A stretch of DNA of 10,995 nt from Treponema sp. (GTDB taxonomy: Bacteria > Spirochaetota > Spirochaetia > Treponematales > Breznakiellaceae), in NCBI GenBank assembly GCA_031255615.1, contig JAIRSD010000268.1, positions 1-10,995 on the forward strand, written 5' to 3'. The notes under the pieces are model-generated. The model saw only the letters and a program-made list of their open reading frames with translations. It ran no database searches and was not told the origin of the DNA. The translations under genes and the position numbers were made by a program. Below, in pieces: positions 1 to 7,157 of this stretch (its first letter is position 1; each line of letters opens with the position of its first letter).

Positions 1-126
1 CCGTTCAATATATGTGAAGGGATACAGGAAAGCATCATTCGTATTGATGTCTGCGGTAGTATGTCTGACCGCCCTGAAGTACCTCCAGGTATTCATTTAG
101 GGGTTTTGGAACAGGCTCAGATATAA
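1..126 (+). CDS. Possible C-terminal end of an unrecognised gene (5' end outside window)
   Basis: Frame 1 is open from the first base to a TAA at 124-126 and would encode 41 residues ending in GVLEQAQI. I do not recognise the sequence, and so short an open frame could occur by chance. The opposite strand is also open over 35-151, ending in RRHQYE and a TGA at 35-37, but it has no start codon, so the coding strand is uncertain. Base composition here is lower in GC than in the genes to the right. A short inverted repeat (AAGAT/ATCTT, 135-149) follows the stop but has no T-run after it, so it is not a convincing terminator. Confidence 0.25.
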   Translation, partial: PFNICEGIQESIIRIDVCGSMSDRPEVPPGIHLGVLEQAQI

Positions 127-195
127 ATGTTTTTAAGATCTCGTATCTTGATTACATTGCATCACCGGGATAAGCGAAGGAATCGAGAACAGGAA

Positions 196-308
196 TGTTA
201 GCCACGAAGGCGCACCAAGGCGAGCTGCTGCTCGCCAGGAACACGAAGGAATGAAGAAATGCTTTCAATCCCCGGTCTTCGTGCGCCTTCTTCGCCTTGG
301 TGGTAAAT
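196..308. repeat. Imperfect inverted repeat of CACGAAGG/CACCAAGGCG type
   Basis: The left arm (201-221, CCACGAAGGCG then CACCAAGGCG) pairs imperfectly with the right arm (about 283-304, CGCCTTCTTCGCC then TTGGTGG). A perfect 7-bp hairpin (GGCGAGC 219-225, GCTCGCC 230-236, loop TGCT) lies inside the left part, and another CACGAAGG occurs at 242-249. The whole looks like a small non-coding palindromic repeat without a transposase. CACGAAGG-rich intergenic repeats occur in many bacterial genomes; membership of one particular family is my inference. It directly precedes structured element copy A. Confidence 0.5.
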
Positions 309-376
309 TTCTTCCAGGATACACGCCAGGAGGGGCTGGACACAGCGAAAGGCGAAAGCCGGTACGGCTTGCGCCC

Positions 377-470
377 GCGCAAGGGATAGAAGCGGAATTC
401 CCCGACCCCTCCGGGGGCGGGGAATTGGAGCGGATAGCCCGGTCCCCGGCCCATGGCCGGGGATGCGCCC
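377..470 (+). repeat. Structured repeat element, copy A
   Basis: The conserved core reads GCGCAAGGGATAGAAGCGG, then a hairpin, then GAGCGGATAGCCCGGT, then a second hairpin, then ATGCGCCC. Hairpin 2 has arms AATTCCCCG (396-404) and CGGGGAATT (418-426), with an inner CCCC/GGGG stem. Hairpin 3 is CCCCGGCC (444-451), CAT, GGCCGGGG (455-462). Just upstream, 352-375 forms a third stem with an AAGCCG/CGGCTT centre. Copies B and C share the single-stranded segments but have different arms that still pair. The element could be an RNA, a REP-like DNA palindrome or a non-autonomous mobile repeat. It lies downstream of priA and might also stop or stabilise that transcript. Confidence 0.75.
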
Positions 471-519
471 AACATATCGATATCCGGTCTCCTGGCCCGC
501 ATTCGACCCTGTCAAAGCC

Positions 520-2571
520 CTAGAGAAGGCTGACGGGATCCACGTCGCTTTCCACATAGACCCGGCCGTCCTTTCCCTTTTCGTAGCGGAGGAGGGCGGC
601 GGCGGCGGCGCTGTGGAGGGGCCCCATGTCCGGGCCCCGGAGGATGAGGTGGCGGCGGTGGTTCCCCGCGATGACGGCGATGGGGCACTCCGCGGGGCCC
701 AAGATGTCCGCCCCGGGGGGAAGCAGGGGCCGGGCGAGGGATGCCAGTCTCGCGGCGGCTTTGTCGGAGCGGAGCGGATCCCGGGACCGGAAGCTGAAGC
801 GGATGAGTCTGGTGAAGGGGGGGAAGCCCAGGCTGCGGCGCTGGTTTATCTCGGCCCGGAAGAAGCCTTCCACATCCAGGGTTGTGGATTTTTCGATCAC
901 CGGGTCCCCCATTCTGAGGGTCTGGATGATTACTTTTCCGTCGGGAAAGTAGCGGCCCGCCCGGCCCGCCACCTGGACCAGGAGGGAGAAGGTCCGTTCC
1001 GCGGCCCGGAAATCGGGGAGCTGGAGTCCCGTATCCGCCAATATCACCCCCACCAGTCTGACGCCGGGGAAATTGAGGCCCTTGGCCACCATCTGGGTCC
1101 CCAGGAGTATGTCTACGGCCCCGGCGCGGAAGAGGCCCAGGGTTTCTTCCAGGCTGCCCTTCCTGCCCGTTGAATCGGCGTCCACCCGGCGGATGCTCAG
1201 GCCGGGAAAGGTCCGGCGGACCTCCTCCTCGATCATTTCGGTGCCGAAGCCCCGGAAACCGGCTTCAAGGGAACCGCAGTTGGGGCAGGCCCGGGGCGGG
1301 GGCTGGGAGTAGCCGCAGTAGTGGCAAAGCGCCCGGCCCTGGTCTTTGTGCCAGGTGAGGGACACGGAACAGTGTTTACAGGTCAACTCGTAGCCGCAGG
1401 AGGGGCAGTGGTAGAAGTAGGCGAAGCCGCGGCGGTTAAGGAACAGGATGCTTTGGCGCCCCATGCGGGCGGTGGCCAGGATCTCCTCCTTCAATTCCGC
1501 GCTCAGGCAGCCCTGGGCGCCCTCCAGACTGACGGCGGTAATTTTCGGCGGTTCCCCCCCCGCCAGACGGCGGGAAAGGTTAAGCCTGGTGATACGGCCC
1601 TCCTCCATGAGTTTCCAGGCCTCCGCCGAGGGAGTGGCGGAGCCCATGAGGAGGACGGCCCCCGCCGCCGCGCAGCGGCGCATGGCGGTCTGCCGGGCGT
1701 GGTAGCGGGGGGTGCTCCCCGATTTGTAGGAACCGTCGTGCTCCTCGTCAATGATGACAAGCCCCAGGTCTTTCAGGGGGGTAAAGACCGCGCTCCGGGG
1801 GCCCACCACGATTCGCAGTTCCCCCTCCCGGGCCCTCATCCATTGGGAAAGCCGGGCGGCGGGACTCATCCCCGAGTGCACCGTGGCCGCCAGGGGGCCG
1901 AAGCGGGAGCCGATGGCTTCCGCCGCCTGGTGGGTCAGGGAAATCTCCGGCACCAGGTAGATCACCGCCTTCCCCCGTTTGACGGTTTCCTCCGCGGCCC
2001 GGAGGAAGACCTCGGTTTTACCGGAACCGGTGATGCCGTAGAGGTAAAACATGGGGAACCGCCCTTCCCGGGGGGGGTCCCGGAAACCGGCGGCGGCAAC
2101 CGCTTGAAGGGCCGCCTCCTGTTCGGCGGAAAGCTCCAGCGGGGCGGCGGCGGCGATCTCGCCTTCGTCGGCAAAGGAGGGGTAGGTTCCCTGCCTCCTC
2201 CCGGAGGGTATCATCGCCGCCAGGGCCTCCCCCAGGCCGCAAAGATAGTAGCCGGCGATCCATTCCGCCAGCGCGAGGTCCTCCTCCCCAAAGGTGCATT
2301 CCTTGTCCACCACCCGGCGGACAGCCCGGATGGACCGGGGATCCAGCCCCGGCGGGGCTTCCTCCCGCTGGCCGACGATGTAGCCCAAAAGCTCCCGCTT
2401 GCCGAAGGGGGCCATGACTCTTTTGCCGAAGACCGCCGGGTTCTCCCCGGCGCGGCGGCGGGACCGGGCTTTGGGGGGGGCGGGGGGATGCGCCGGATCC
2501 TGGCCGATGTTCCGGTAGGTAAAACGGGCGTTTCCGGGGATGTCGAAGACCAGATCCAGGTAGGGAGGCAT
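520..2571 (-). CDS. priA: Primosomal protein N' (replication restart helicase PriA)
   Basis: PriA is a 3'-to-5' superfamily 2 DNA helicase that recognises abandoned replication forks and starts reloading of the replicative helicase. The 683-residue product is near the usual length (about 730 in E. coli). The Walker A motif GITGSGKT is at 179-186, DEEH at 275-278, GSATP at 310-314, GTQMVAKG at 491-498 and QVAGRAGR at 533-540. Four CxxC pairs (389/392, 398/401, 416/419, 429/432) form the expected double zinc-binding insertion, and the C-terminus DVDPVSLL is typical of the family. All key motifs are intact. Residues 27-45 are rich in Pro and Arg. The ATG overlaps the stop of the upstream uracil-DNA glycosylase gene by one base (TGATG), so translation is probably coupled. 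The stop is TAG, and the structured repeat lies just beyond it. Confidence 0.97.
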   Translation of the reverse strand: MPPYLDLVFDIPGNARFTYRNIGQDPAHPPAPPKARSRRRAGENPAVFGKRVMAPFGKRELLGYIVGQREEAPPGLDPRSIRAVRRVVDKECTFGEEDLALAEWIAGYYLCGLGEALAAMIPSGRRQGTYPSFADEGEIAAAAPLELSAEQEAALQAVAAAGFRDPPREGRFPMFYLYGITGSGKTEVFLRAAEETVKRGKAVIYLVPEISLTHQAAEAIGSRFGPLAATVHSGMSPAARLSQWMRAREGELRIVVGPRSAVFTPLKDLGLVIIDEEHDGSYKSGSTPRYHARQTAMRRCAAAGAVLLMGSATPSAEAWKLMEEGRITRLNLSRRLAGGEPPKITAVSLEGAQGCLSAELKEEILATARMGRQSILFLNRRGFAYFYHCPSCGYELTCKHCSVSLTWHKDQGRALCHYCGYSQPPPRACPNCGSLEAGFRGFGTEMIEEEVRRTFPGLSIRRVDADSTGRKGSLEETLGLFRAGAVDILLGTQMVAKGLNFPGVRLVGVILADTGLQLPDFRAAERTFSLLVQVAGRAGRYFPDGKVIIQTLRMGDPVIEKSTTLDVEGFFRAEINQRRSLGFPPFTRLIRFSFRSRDPLRSDKAAARLASLARPLLPPGADILGPAECPIAVIAGNHRRHLILRGPDMGPLHSAAAAALLRYEKGKDGRVYVESDVDPVSLL

Positions 2572-3362
2572 CAGGTTCCCTTTATTTCGTCAATCTTGGC
2601 CCGGAGCATCTTCAAATCCTCCCAGGCGGGCCGCTTCCATTCCTCGTTCCGCAAAAGGGCGCTGGGATGGTAGGTGGCGATGAGGGGGACCGCGCCCATC
2701 CCCTGGACAAAGTAATCGACAAAACGGCCCCGCAGGTTCCTGATTGACTGCCGCTCGACGTTTCCCAGGAGGGAGTTGGCGGATATGCGCCCCACACAAA
2801 GGAGGGCCCGGGGTTTAAGACAGCGTATCTGGCGCTCCAGGTAGGGGGCGCAGGCGAGAAGCTCCTCCGCTTCGGGGTCCCGGTTCCCCGGAGGCCGGCA
2901 TTTTACCACGTTGACGATGAAACAGTTCGTTTCCCGCCCCAGGCCGATGCTGGCCAGCATCTTGTCCAAAAGCTGCCCCGCCGGACCCACAAAGGGCCGG
3001 CCCGTCCGGTCTTCGTCCTGGCCGGGGCCCTCCCCCACGACCAGGACCAGAGGATGTTCAGCCCCCTCTCCGGGCACCGCGTTGGTCCTGCCGGCCCCCA
3101 GGGGGCAGGAACGGCAGACGCCGATCTCCGCCGCAATTCCTTCCAGGGTATCGGCGCCGGTATCCGCGCCCTCCCGCGGACGGGAAAAGGAAGGGCCCCC
3201 GGACAGGGGAGCCGCGGCCCCGGAACCTCTATCGGAACCCTGCCCGGATCCCGGATCATCGGTAAACGAACAGGGTTCGCGGGGCCGGACATAGCCGTCC
3301 CGCAGGTAATCGCCGGCTAAATCCAGGAACCCGGCGAGCTTTTGTTTTTGTTCTGGCCTCAC
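2571..3362 (-). CDS. Uracil-DNA glycosylase, family 4 (iron-sulfur type)
   Basis: This enzyme removes uracil from DNA as the first step of base excision repair. Numbering from the GTG at 3362 (263 residues), the motif GEGPGQDED is at about 110-118, followed by TGRPFVGPAG, NVVKCRPPGNR at about 151-161, and YHPSALLR (the HPS-type motif) at about 231-238. Cysteines at about 83, 86, 155 and 171 have the spacing expected for the [4Fe-4S] cluster of family 4 enzymes. The start is uncertain. The frame stays open upstream to an ATG at 3452, but that ATG is part of repeat copy B and the extra 30 residues are Pro/Gly-rich, so I prefer the GTG before RPEQKQKLAGFLDLAGDYL. No strong ribosome-binding site is visible at either start. 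A low-complexity Ser/Gly/Pro linker separates the N-terminal helix from the catalytic domain. It forms a two-gene unit with priA. Confidence 0.92.
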   Translation of the reverse strand: MRPEQKQKLAGFLDLAGDYLRDGYVRPREPCSFTDDPGSGQGSDRGSGAAAPLSGGPSFSRPREGADTGADTLEGIAAEIGVCRSCPLGAGRTNAVPGEGAEHPLVLVVGEGPGQDEDRTGRPFVGPAGQLLDKMLASIGLGRETNCFIVNVVKCRPPGNRDPEAEELLACAPYLERQIRCLKPRALLCVGRISANSLLGNVERQSIRNLRGRFVDYFVQGMGAVPLIATYHPSALLRNEEWKRPAWEDLKMLRAKIDEIKGT

Positions 3363-3444
3363 GGCCCCATTGTCCAACAAGAAAGGGGCCGGGGCAAGGG
3401 GTGGACCCGTCTTGGCGGAGCCCCCGTATCGCGTGTATGTTTTT

Positions 3445-3534
3445 GGGCGCATCCCCGGCCCTGCGGGCCGGGGACCGGGCTATCCGCTCTAACAAAAACC
3501 CTGCGGGTTTTTATTCCGCTCCTATCCCTTGCGC
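3445..3534 (-). repeat. Structured repeat element, copy B
   Basis: On the minus strand it has the same single-stranded segments as copy A: GCGCAAGGGATAG, AGCGGAAT, GAGCGGATAGCCCGGT and ATGCGCCC. Hairpin 3 is CCCCGGCCC (3453-3461), TGC, GGGCCGGGG (3465-3473). Hairpin 2 is AAAAACCC (3494-3501), TGC, GGGTTTTT (3505-3512), a completely different arm sequence from copies A and C that still pairs perfectly. The outer boundary at 3450-3452 supplies the spurious ATG of the extended glycosylase frame. Confidence 0.75.
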
Positions 3535-3538
3535 TGCT

Positions 3539-3755
3539 CGCGAAAACGGCCTCCCTGCCGTTTTCGCGAACCCGGGGTTTTTGCTCCGCAAAAACCCCGG
3601 GAAATGGAAACAGCCGGCCTCCCTGCCGGCCTAAGGCAGCCGCATCCCCGCCGCTTTTCTCCTTTGGAGCCGCCGCACGCCGCGCGGCGCAATCCCTGTA
3701 TTGAAAACAGCCGGCCTCCGCGCCGGCCCGGCGGGGCGGAGTTTCACGCTCCGCC
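3539..3755 (-). repeat. Chain of GC-rich hairpins extending copy B
   Basis: At least five perfect hairpins follow one another. They are CGCGAAAACGGC/GCCGTTTTCGCG (3539-3550/3557-3568, loop CTCCCT), CCCGGGGTTTTTGC/GCAAAAACCCCGGG (3571-3584/3588-3601, loop TCC), GCCGGC/GCCGGC (3613-3618/3625-3630, loop CTCCCT), GCCGGC/GCCGGC (3710-3715/3722-3727, loop CTCCGC) and GGCGGAG/CTCCGCC (3735-3741/3749-3755). Together with copy B they fill the gap between the uracil-DNA glycosylase gene and the barrel-protein genes; no gene is seen here. On the minus strand the first four loops all expose GGA. Confidence 0.7.
3704..3727 (-). terminator. Possible intrinsic terminator after the barrel-protein pair
   Basis: Read on the minus strand, a perfect 6-bp stem (GCCGGC, loop GCGGAG, GCCGGC) is followed by TGTTTTC, about 30 bases after the stop of the 3758-5437 gene. 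The U-run is short and interrupted, so this is a weak candidate. The GGCGGAG/CTCCGCC hairpin lies between it and the stop codon. Confidence 0.35.
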
Positions 3756-3757
3756 GC

Positions 3758-5437
3758 TCAAAACCCAAAGGAAAAACGCCGCGGCGGGCGAAGACGCAGG
3801 GCCAGGGCAATCTCAAAACCCTGTTCCACGCCGCCCGGTACATGGCCGTAGTTGGCCATGATCTTGTAGCCCGGATTCAGATGCAGGGAAAGCCAGTCCT
3901 TAAGGGACCAGGCCCCGGAAAGCCCCAGGGCCCAGGTATAGACGGGAATTCCGGTGGGGGATACCAGCCGGAGTTCGCCGGGATCCTTGGTCCGCCAGGG
4001 ATGATATGTATCGGTATCAAAAATGCCGGTGGAGGATCGCTCCCCCTGGGCCGCAAAGAGCAGGGAAAGGGAAAGAGACCAGACCGGACCCCGGAAACCC
4101 GCCCACAGGGCGGCGGCGGCGGAATCCGGCCCAAGGGGGGTCCCTATCCAAAAATCCAAATTGCCGGTCTGGGAATCCGCCGGCTTGTAAAAAGACCATT
4201 CCTTCCCCTCCATCACATAGAAAAAGGGATAGGTATAGACCCCCTCCAGGCCGAATATCCAATGCCCCCCGCCGGCCAGGGAATGGGGAAGGGAAAATTC
4301 CGCGCCCCCCTGGAAGGCGAAGGAATCCGGCCGCAGGGCGTTGGGATCGCTCTTTCTTTCCCCCGGGGTCTGCAATTCGTTCAGGGCCCAGATGCCGTAG
4401 AGCCGGAGGTACTTAATAAACTGGGCCTCCAGCTTCATGGCGAAGAACGAAGACGCCCGGGAATTGTCGTATTTGATGTCGCCGGGGGCCGGGTAATCGC
4501 GGTAGGCGTGGAAACTGTGGAATATCATGGCGGGGTTAAGGTAGCGGAGTTCCAGAGGCGCGTTGACCAACACCCCCTCCATCATGGAAAAGGAAAGGCG
4601 TTTAAAAAAGCGGGTCTCCAGCTTGTGGTAGTAATAGTATTTATCCACCATGAGCTGCATAATATTGGCGGAATAGTTTACCAGCGGCGAATAGAACGAA
4701 AGCCCCGCATAGGTCGCATTGGTCATCCGCTCCGAAAGCATAACGCTTCCCGTATGGGTCCGCCCAAAAAAATCTTCCCCCATGCCAATCTTGAAATGCA
4801 GCCCCGAAGATTCTTTCAAAGGCAGCCCGAGGCTCAGGTAGGCCCGGTGGGGCATGTTAAAATTAAAACTCTCCCCAAAAAGAAAATTCCCAAAGTTGCG
4901 CTCGATGAGCAGCGCGTCCCGCTTCTGCTCCACGTTGACATCCAATTCCAGGGCGGCGTAGGGGGAAAAGGAAACCGCCGCCGGAAGGGTAAAAAAGGGT
5001 TTGCGCTTCGTATAATCGTAGATCCACCCGGTCTTTTCATTGCTGTTGTAGTACAGTTCCCCCTGCAAAGCGGCCCAGACATCCACTTCCAGGGCCCCCG
5101 ACCGAATGGACAGATCCGCCGGACCTTCCAGGTAGGCCGCCAGTTTTTCGTAGAGGGCCCCGCCGGCGGGGGAAAGGGAGTCCCGGTCAATTTCCGCCAG
5201 CATCCCCCGCATCTGGGAAACCGTCAGCATGGCGCCGGAAAAGAACAGGACCCGCTGTTCCAGGGACAGACTCGCCAGGGCGTCGTAGGGCCATTCGCCG
5301 GGGTAGATCAGTTTTTGGTCCGGCAGGGAAAAGGCCGGCGGCCCCAGAACCAGGAGGAACCCCCAGAGGGCGCAAATTTTTACGGCAAGCCTTTTTACGG
5401 AGACCCGTTGAAGAAAACCTATTTGAAGAAAACCCAT
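3758..5437 (-). CDS. Putative outer-membrane beta-barrel protein, paralogue of the upstream gene
   Basis: The 559-residue product begins with a basic stretch and a hydrophobic segment (about 21-34) ending PAFS, with likely signal-peptidase cleavage near residue 37. The rest is rich in alternating aromatic and polar strands and ends with a terminal Phe (FSFGF), which suits an outer-membrane barrel. Blocks shared with the 5449-7137 product, in the same order, include LIYPGEWPYD (43-52), DSLSP (86-90), GRTHTGSVML (225-234), NAPLELRYLNPAMIFH (292-307), FGLEGVYTYPF (395-405) and GTPLGPDSAAAALWAGF (432-448). The pattern of a GR-type motif, then NPxMIFH, then LYG recalls Wzi-like capsule-assembly barrels, but this is a by-eye resemblance. 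The gene starts 11 bases after the upstream stop with no purine-rich ribosome-binding site, suggesting translational coupling. A 12-base direct duplication (5408-5419 and 5423-5434) repeats GFLQ in the N-terminus. Confidence 0.85.
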   Translation of the reverse strand: MGFLQIGFLQRVSVKRLAVKICALWGFLLVLGPPAFSLPDQKLIYPGEWPYDALASLSLEQRVLFFSGAMLTVSQMRGMLAEIDRDSLSPAGGALYEKLAAYLEGPADLSIRSGALEVDVWAALQGELYYNSNEKTGWIYDYTKRKPFFTLPAAVSFSPYAALELDVNVEQKRDALLIERNFGNFLFGESFNFNMPHRAYLSLGLPLKESSGLHFKIGMGEDFFGRTHTGSVMLSERMTNATYAGLSFYSPLVNYSANIMQLMVDKYYYYHKLETRFFKRLSFSMMEGVLVNAPLELRYLNPAMIFHSFHAYRDYPAPGDIKYDNSRASSFFAMKLEAQFIKYLRLYGIWALNELQTPGERKSDPNALRPDSFAFQGGAEFSLPHSLAGGGHWIFGLEGVYTYPFFYVMEGKEWSFYKPADSQTGNLDFWIGTPLGPDSAAAALWAGFRGPVWSLSLSLLFAAQGERSSTGIFDTDTYHPWRTKDPGELRLVSPTGIPVYTWALGLSGAWSLKDWLSLHLNPGYKIMANYGHVPGGVEQGFEIALALRLRPPRRFSFGF

Positions 5438-5448
5438 GGCGGACCGGA

Positions 5449-7137
5449 TTAGCGCTTCCCCTGGGGATATATCCGGGGCATGATCTGGGCCGACAGGGAA
5501 ACCTCGAATCCGCTGCCCCGCTCAGCCGTGTAGGTATAGTTGACGTAGCGGGCCGGCCCGGCAACGATCTTGAAGGCCGGCCGCAGGGAAAGGCGGAGCC
5601 AGTCCCGGGGGGACCACTTCCCCTCGGCGCTGACGACATAGGTGTATGTGGGGGTTCCCGTGGGAGTCGTAACAAGAATGTCCTCGTGGGTGACGGGAAA
5701 ATACGGGGGGGAATCAAAAATATTGGTCCCCGATTTTTCCCCCTGGACGACCATCAGGAAGGACAGGTATAGGGACCAGGGGGCGGAGGACTGGTAGCCC
5801 GCCCAGACCGTCCCCGCTATGGAATCGGGCCCGAAGGGAGTGCCGGTCCATTCCCGGATAAGCTCCGGATTGCTTACCTCCTTGGACTCCCGGACAAAGG
5901 ACCAGTGGACGCTCTCCAGAACGTACATATAGGGAAAGGTGTAGACCCCCTCCAGACCAAAGTTGAGGTACCCCGATTCAAGGGGGAGGAAAGATTCGTA
6001 ACCCCCCTGGAAGGCAAAGCCGTCGGGGGTGGTGGATTCGGGGCCCCGCTCAACACCGGGAAGCTCCAGTTGGTTCATCGCCGCCATGCCGTAGAGCCGG
6101 CCGTATTTCCAAATCCGCCCGTCAAATATCAGCCCCAGGAACGACCCCACCCGATCCCCGGTACCGCCGAACTGATCGTTATAGCCCCCCTTCATCCGGT
6201 AGGTCTCCCAGGCAGTCAAACCGTGGAATATCATCAGGGGATTCAAAAAGCGAATCTCAAAGGGGGCGTTTACCATCACCCCCTCAACCATGGAAAAGGA
6301 CAGCCGGTCGAACACGTTGATGTTGATCCGGTGGAGGTAGAAATATTTTGTTACCTCCAACTGCATGACATCGGCGGTGTATTTCAAATAGGGAGTATAG
6401 ATAGTCAAATTCCCGTAACTGGGTTCCTTCATATTGTCGGACAGGATGATGCTCCCGGTCCGGGTCCGGCCAATAAAATCATCCCCTATGCCCAGCCTGA
6501 AATTGATCCCCATACCGTTCCGGAAGGGATAGCCCGCGCTGATATAGGCCCGCTTCGGCAGATTGGTGTCGATATTCTGAACCCGGTCGATCATCTTGTC
6601 GTACATAAAATTAAAGTAATTGTCGTGGGCGTCGGAAAGCCTGCGGTTCTCTCCAAAGTACAGATCCGATTCCAGCGTCAAATAGGACGAAAGGGAAAAG
6701 GCCGTTGAAAAGGGAAAAAAGGGAAGCCGCTGGTTCCGCCCGTAGACCCAGCTTAAATCCTGATTCGACTTAAAGTACAATTCCGGCTGCAAACCGGGAT
6801 CCAGATCGAAGCGGAGTATGGAGGAGGACAGGGAAAAGGCCCCGTCTTCGGCAAGGCCGGCCCGGACCCGGTTATAACGGACAAGCCCCGGAGGAGAAAG
6901 GGAATCCGGCTCCACCCGGTCGAGCAGTTGTTCCGCCTGCATAACCGTCAAGGTGGAACCGGCAAGAAAAACAATCCCCTGCTCCATCGCCAGAATCGCC
7001 AGGGAATCGTACAGCGGATCCCCCGGATAAAGAATCTTCTGTTTCGGCAGGGAAAAAACCGCCGCGCCGCATAGAAACAGCAAACAGAAACGCATGGTCA
7101 ATATCGAAAGGCCCTTCATGTATGGGTTTTTCGGCAT
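5449..7137 (-). CDS. Putative outer-membrane beta-barrel protein, first gene of a paralogous pair
   Basis: The 562-residue product has a signal peptide with a hydrophobic core at about 15-27 and probable cleavage after VFS at 27-29. A Cys at 23 lies inside the core and is not a convincing lipobox. The mature part starts with LPKQKILYPGDPLYDSLA, closely matching the downstream paralogue, and continues as a strand-rich barrel. Blocks include GRTRTGSIILSDN (223-235), NAPFEIRFLNPLMIFHG (290-306), FGLEGVYTFPYMYV (393-406), GTPFGPDSIAGTVWAGY (432-448) and VQGEKSGTNIFD (464-475). Function is unknown; a surface or capsule-related role is inferred from the Wzi-like pattern. The ATG at 7137 is preceded by GGGAG at good spacing, and a TTGACA/TATCAT promoter lies about 90 bases upstream. 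It is probably co-transcribed with 3758-5437. Confidence 0.87.
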   Translation of the reverse strand: MPKNPYMKGLSILTMRFCLLFLCGAAVFSLPKQKILYPGDPLYDSLAILAMEQGIVFLAGSTLTVMQAEQLLDRVEPDSLSPPGLVRYNRVRAGLAEDGAFSLSSSILRFDLDPGLQPELYFKSNQDLSWVYGRNQRLPFFPFSTAFSLSSYLTLESDLYFGENRRLSDAHDNYFNFMYDKMIDRVQNIDTNLPKRAYISAGYPFRNGMGINFRLGIGDDFIGRTRTGSIILSDNMKEPSYGNLTIYTPYLKYTADVMQLEVTKYFYLHRININVFDRLSFSMVEGVMVNAPFEIRFLNPLMIFHGLTAWETYRMKGGYNDQFGGTGDRVGSFLGLIFDGRIWKYGRLYGMAAMNQLELPGVERGPESTTPDGFAFQGGYESFLPLESGYLNFGLEGVYTFPYMYVLESVHWSFVRESKEVSNPELIREWTGTPFGPDSIAGTVWAGYQSSAPWSLYLSFLMVVQGEKSGTNIFDSPPYFPVTHEDILVTTPTGTPTYTYVVSAEGKWSPRDWLRLSLRPAFKIVAGPARYVNYTYTAERGSGFEVSLSAQIMPRIYPQGKR

Positions 7138-7157
7138 TATTTCTCCCGGCCCGCCAG

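Noticed and set aside
377..470. Structured element as a CRISPR repeat or a tRNA gene
   Set aside because: The copies are kilobases apart, not regularly spaced, and show no cloverleaf, anticodon arm or CCA end.
1321..2673. A 450-codon open frame on the plus strand, antisense to priA
   Set aside because: PriA on the opposite strand has all helicase and zinc motifs; the antisense product is low-complexity Gly/Pro/Arg-rich and crosses the glycosylase/priA junction.
3701..5452. A 583-codon open frame on the plus strand, antisense to the second barrel gene
   Set aside because: Its translation is rich in Gly, Pro, Arg and His without recognisable motifs, typical of the shadow of a GC-rich gene. 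The minus-strand product has a signal peptide and a full-length paralogue.
5505..7080. Lipoprotein reading of the first barrel gene because of Cys 23 in the signal peptide
   Set aside because: The Cys is inside the hydrophobic core, followed by GAAVFS, and the paralogue lacks a Cys at the equivalent place; a signal peptidase I site fits both.
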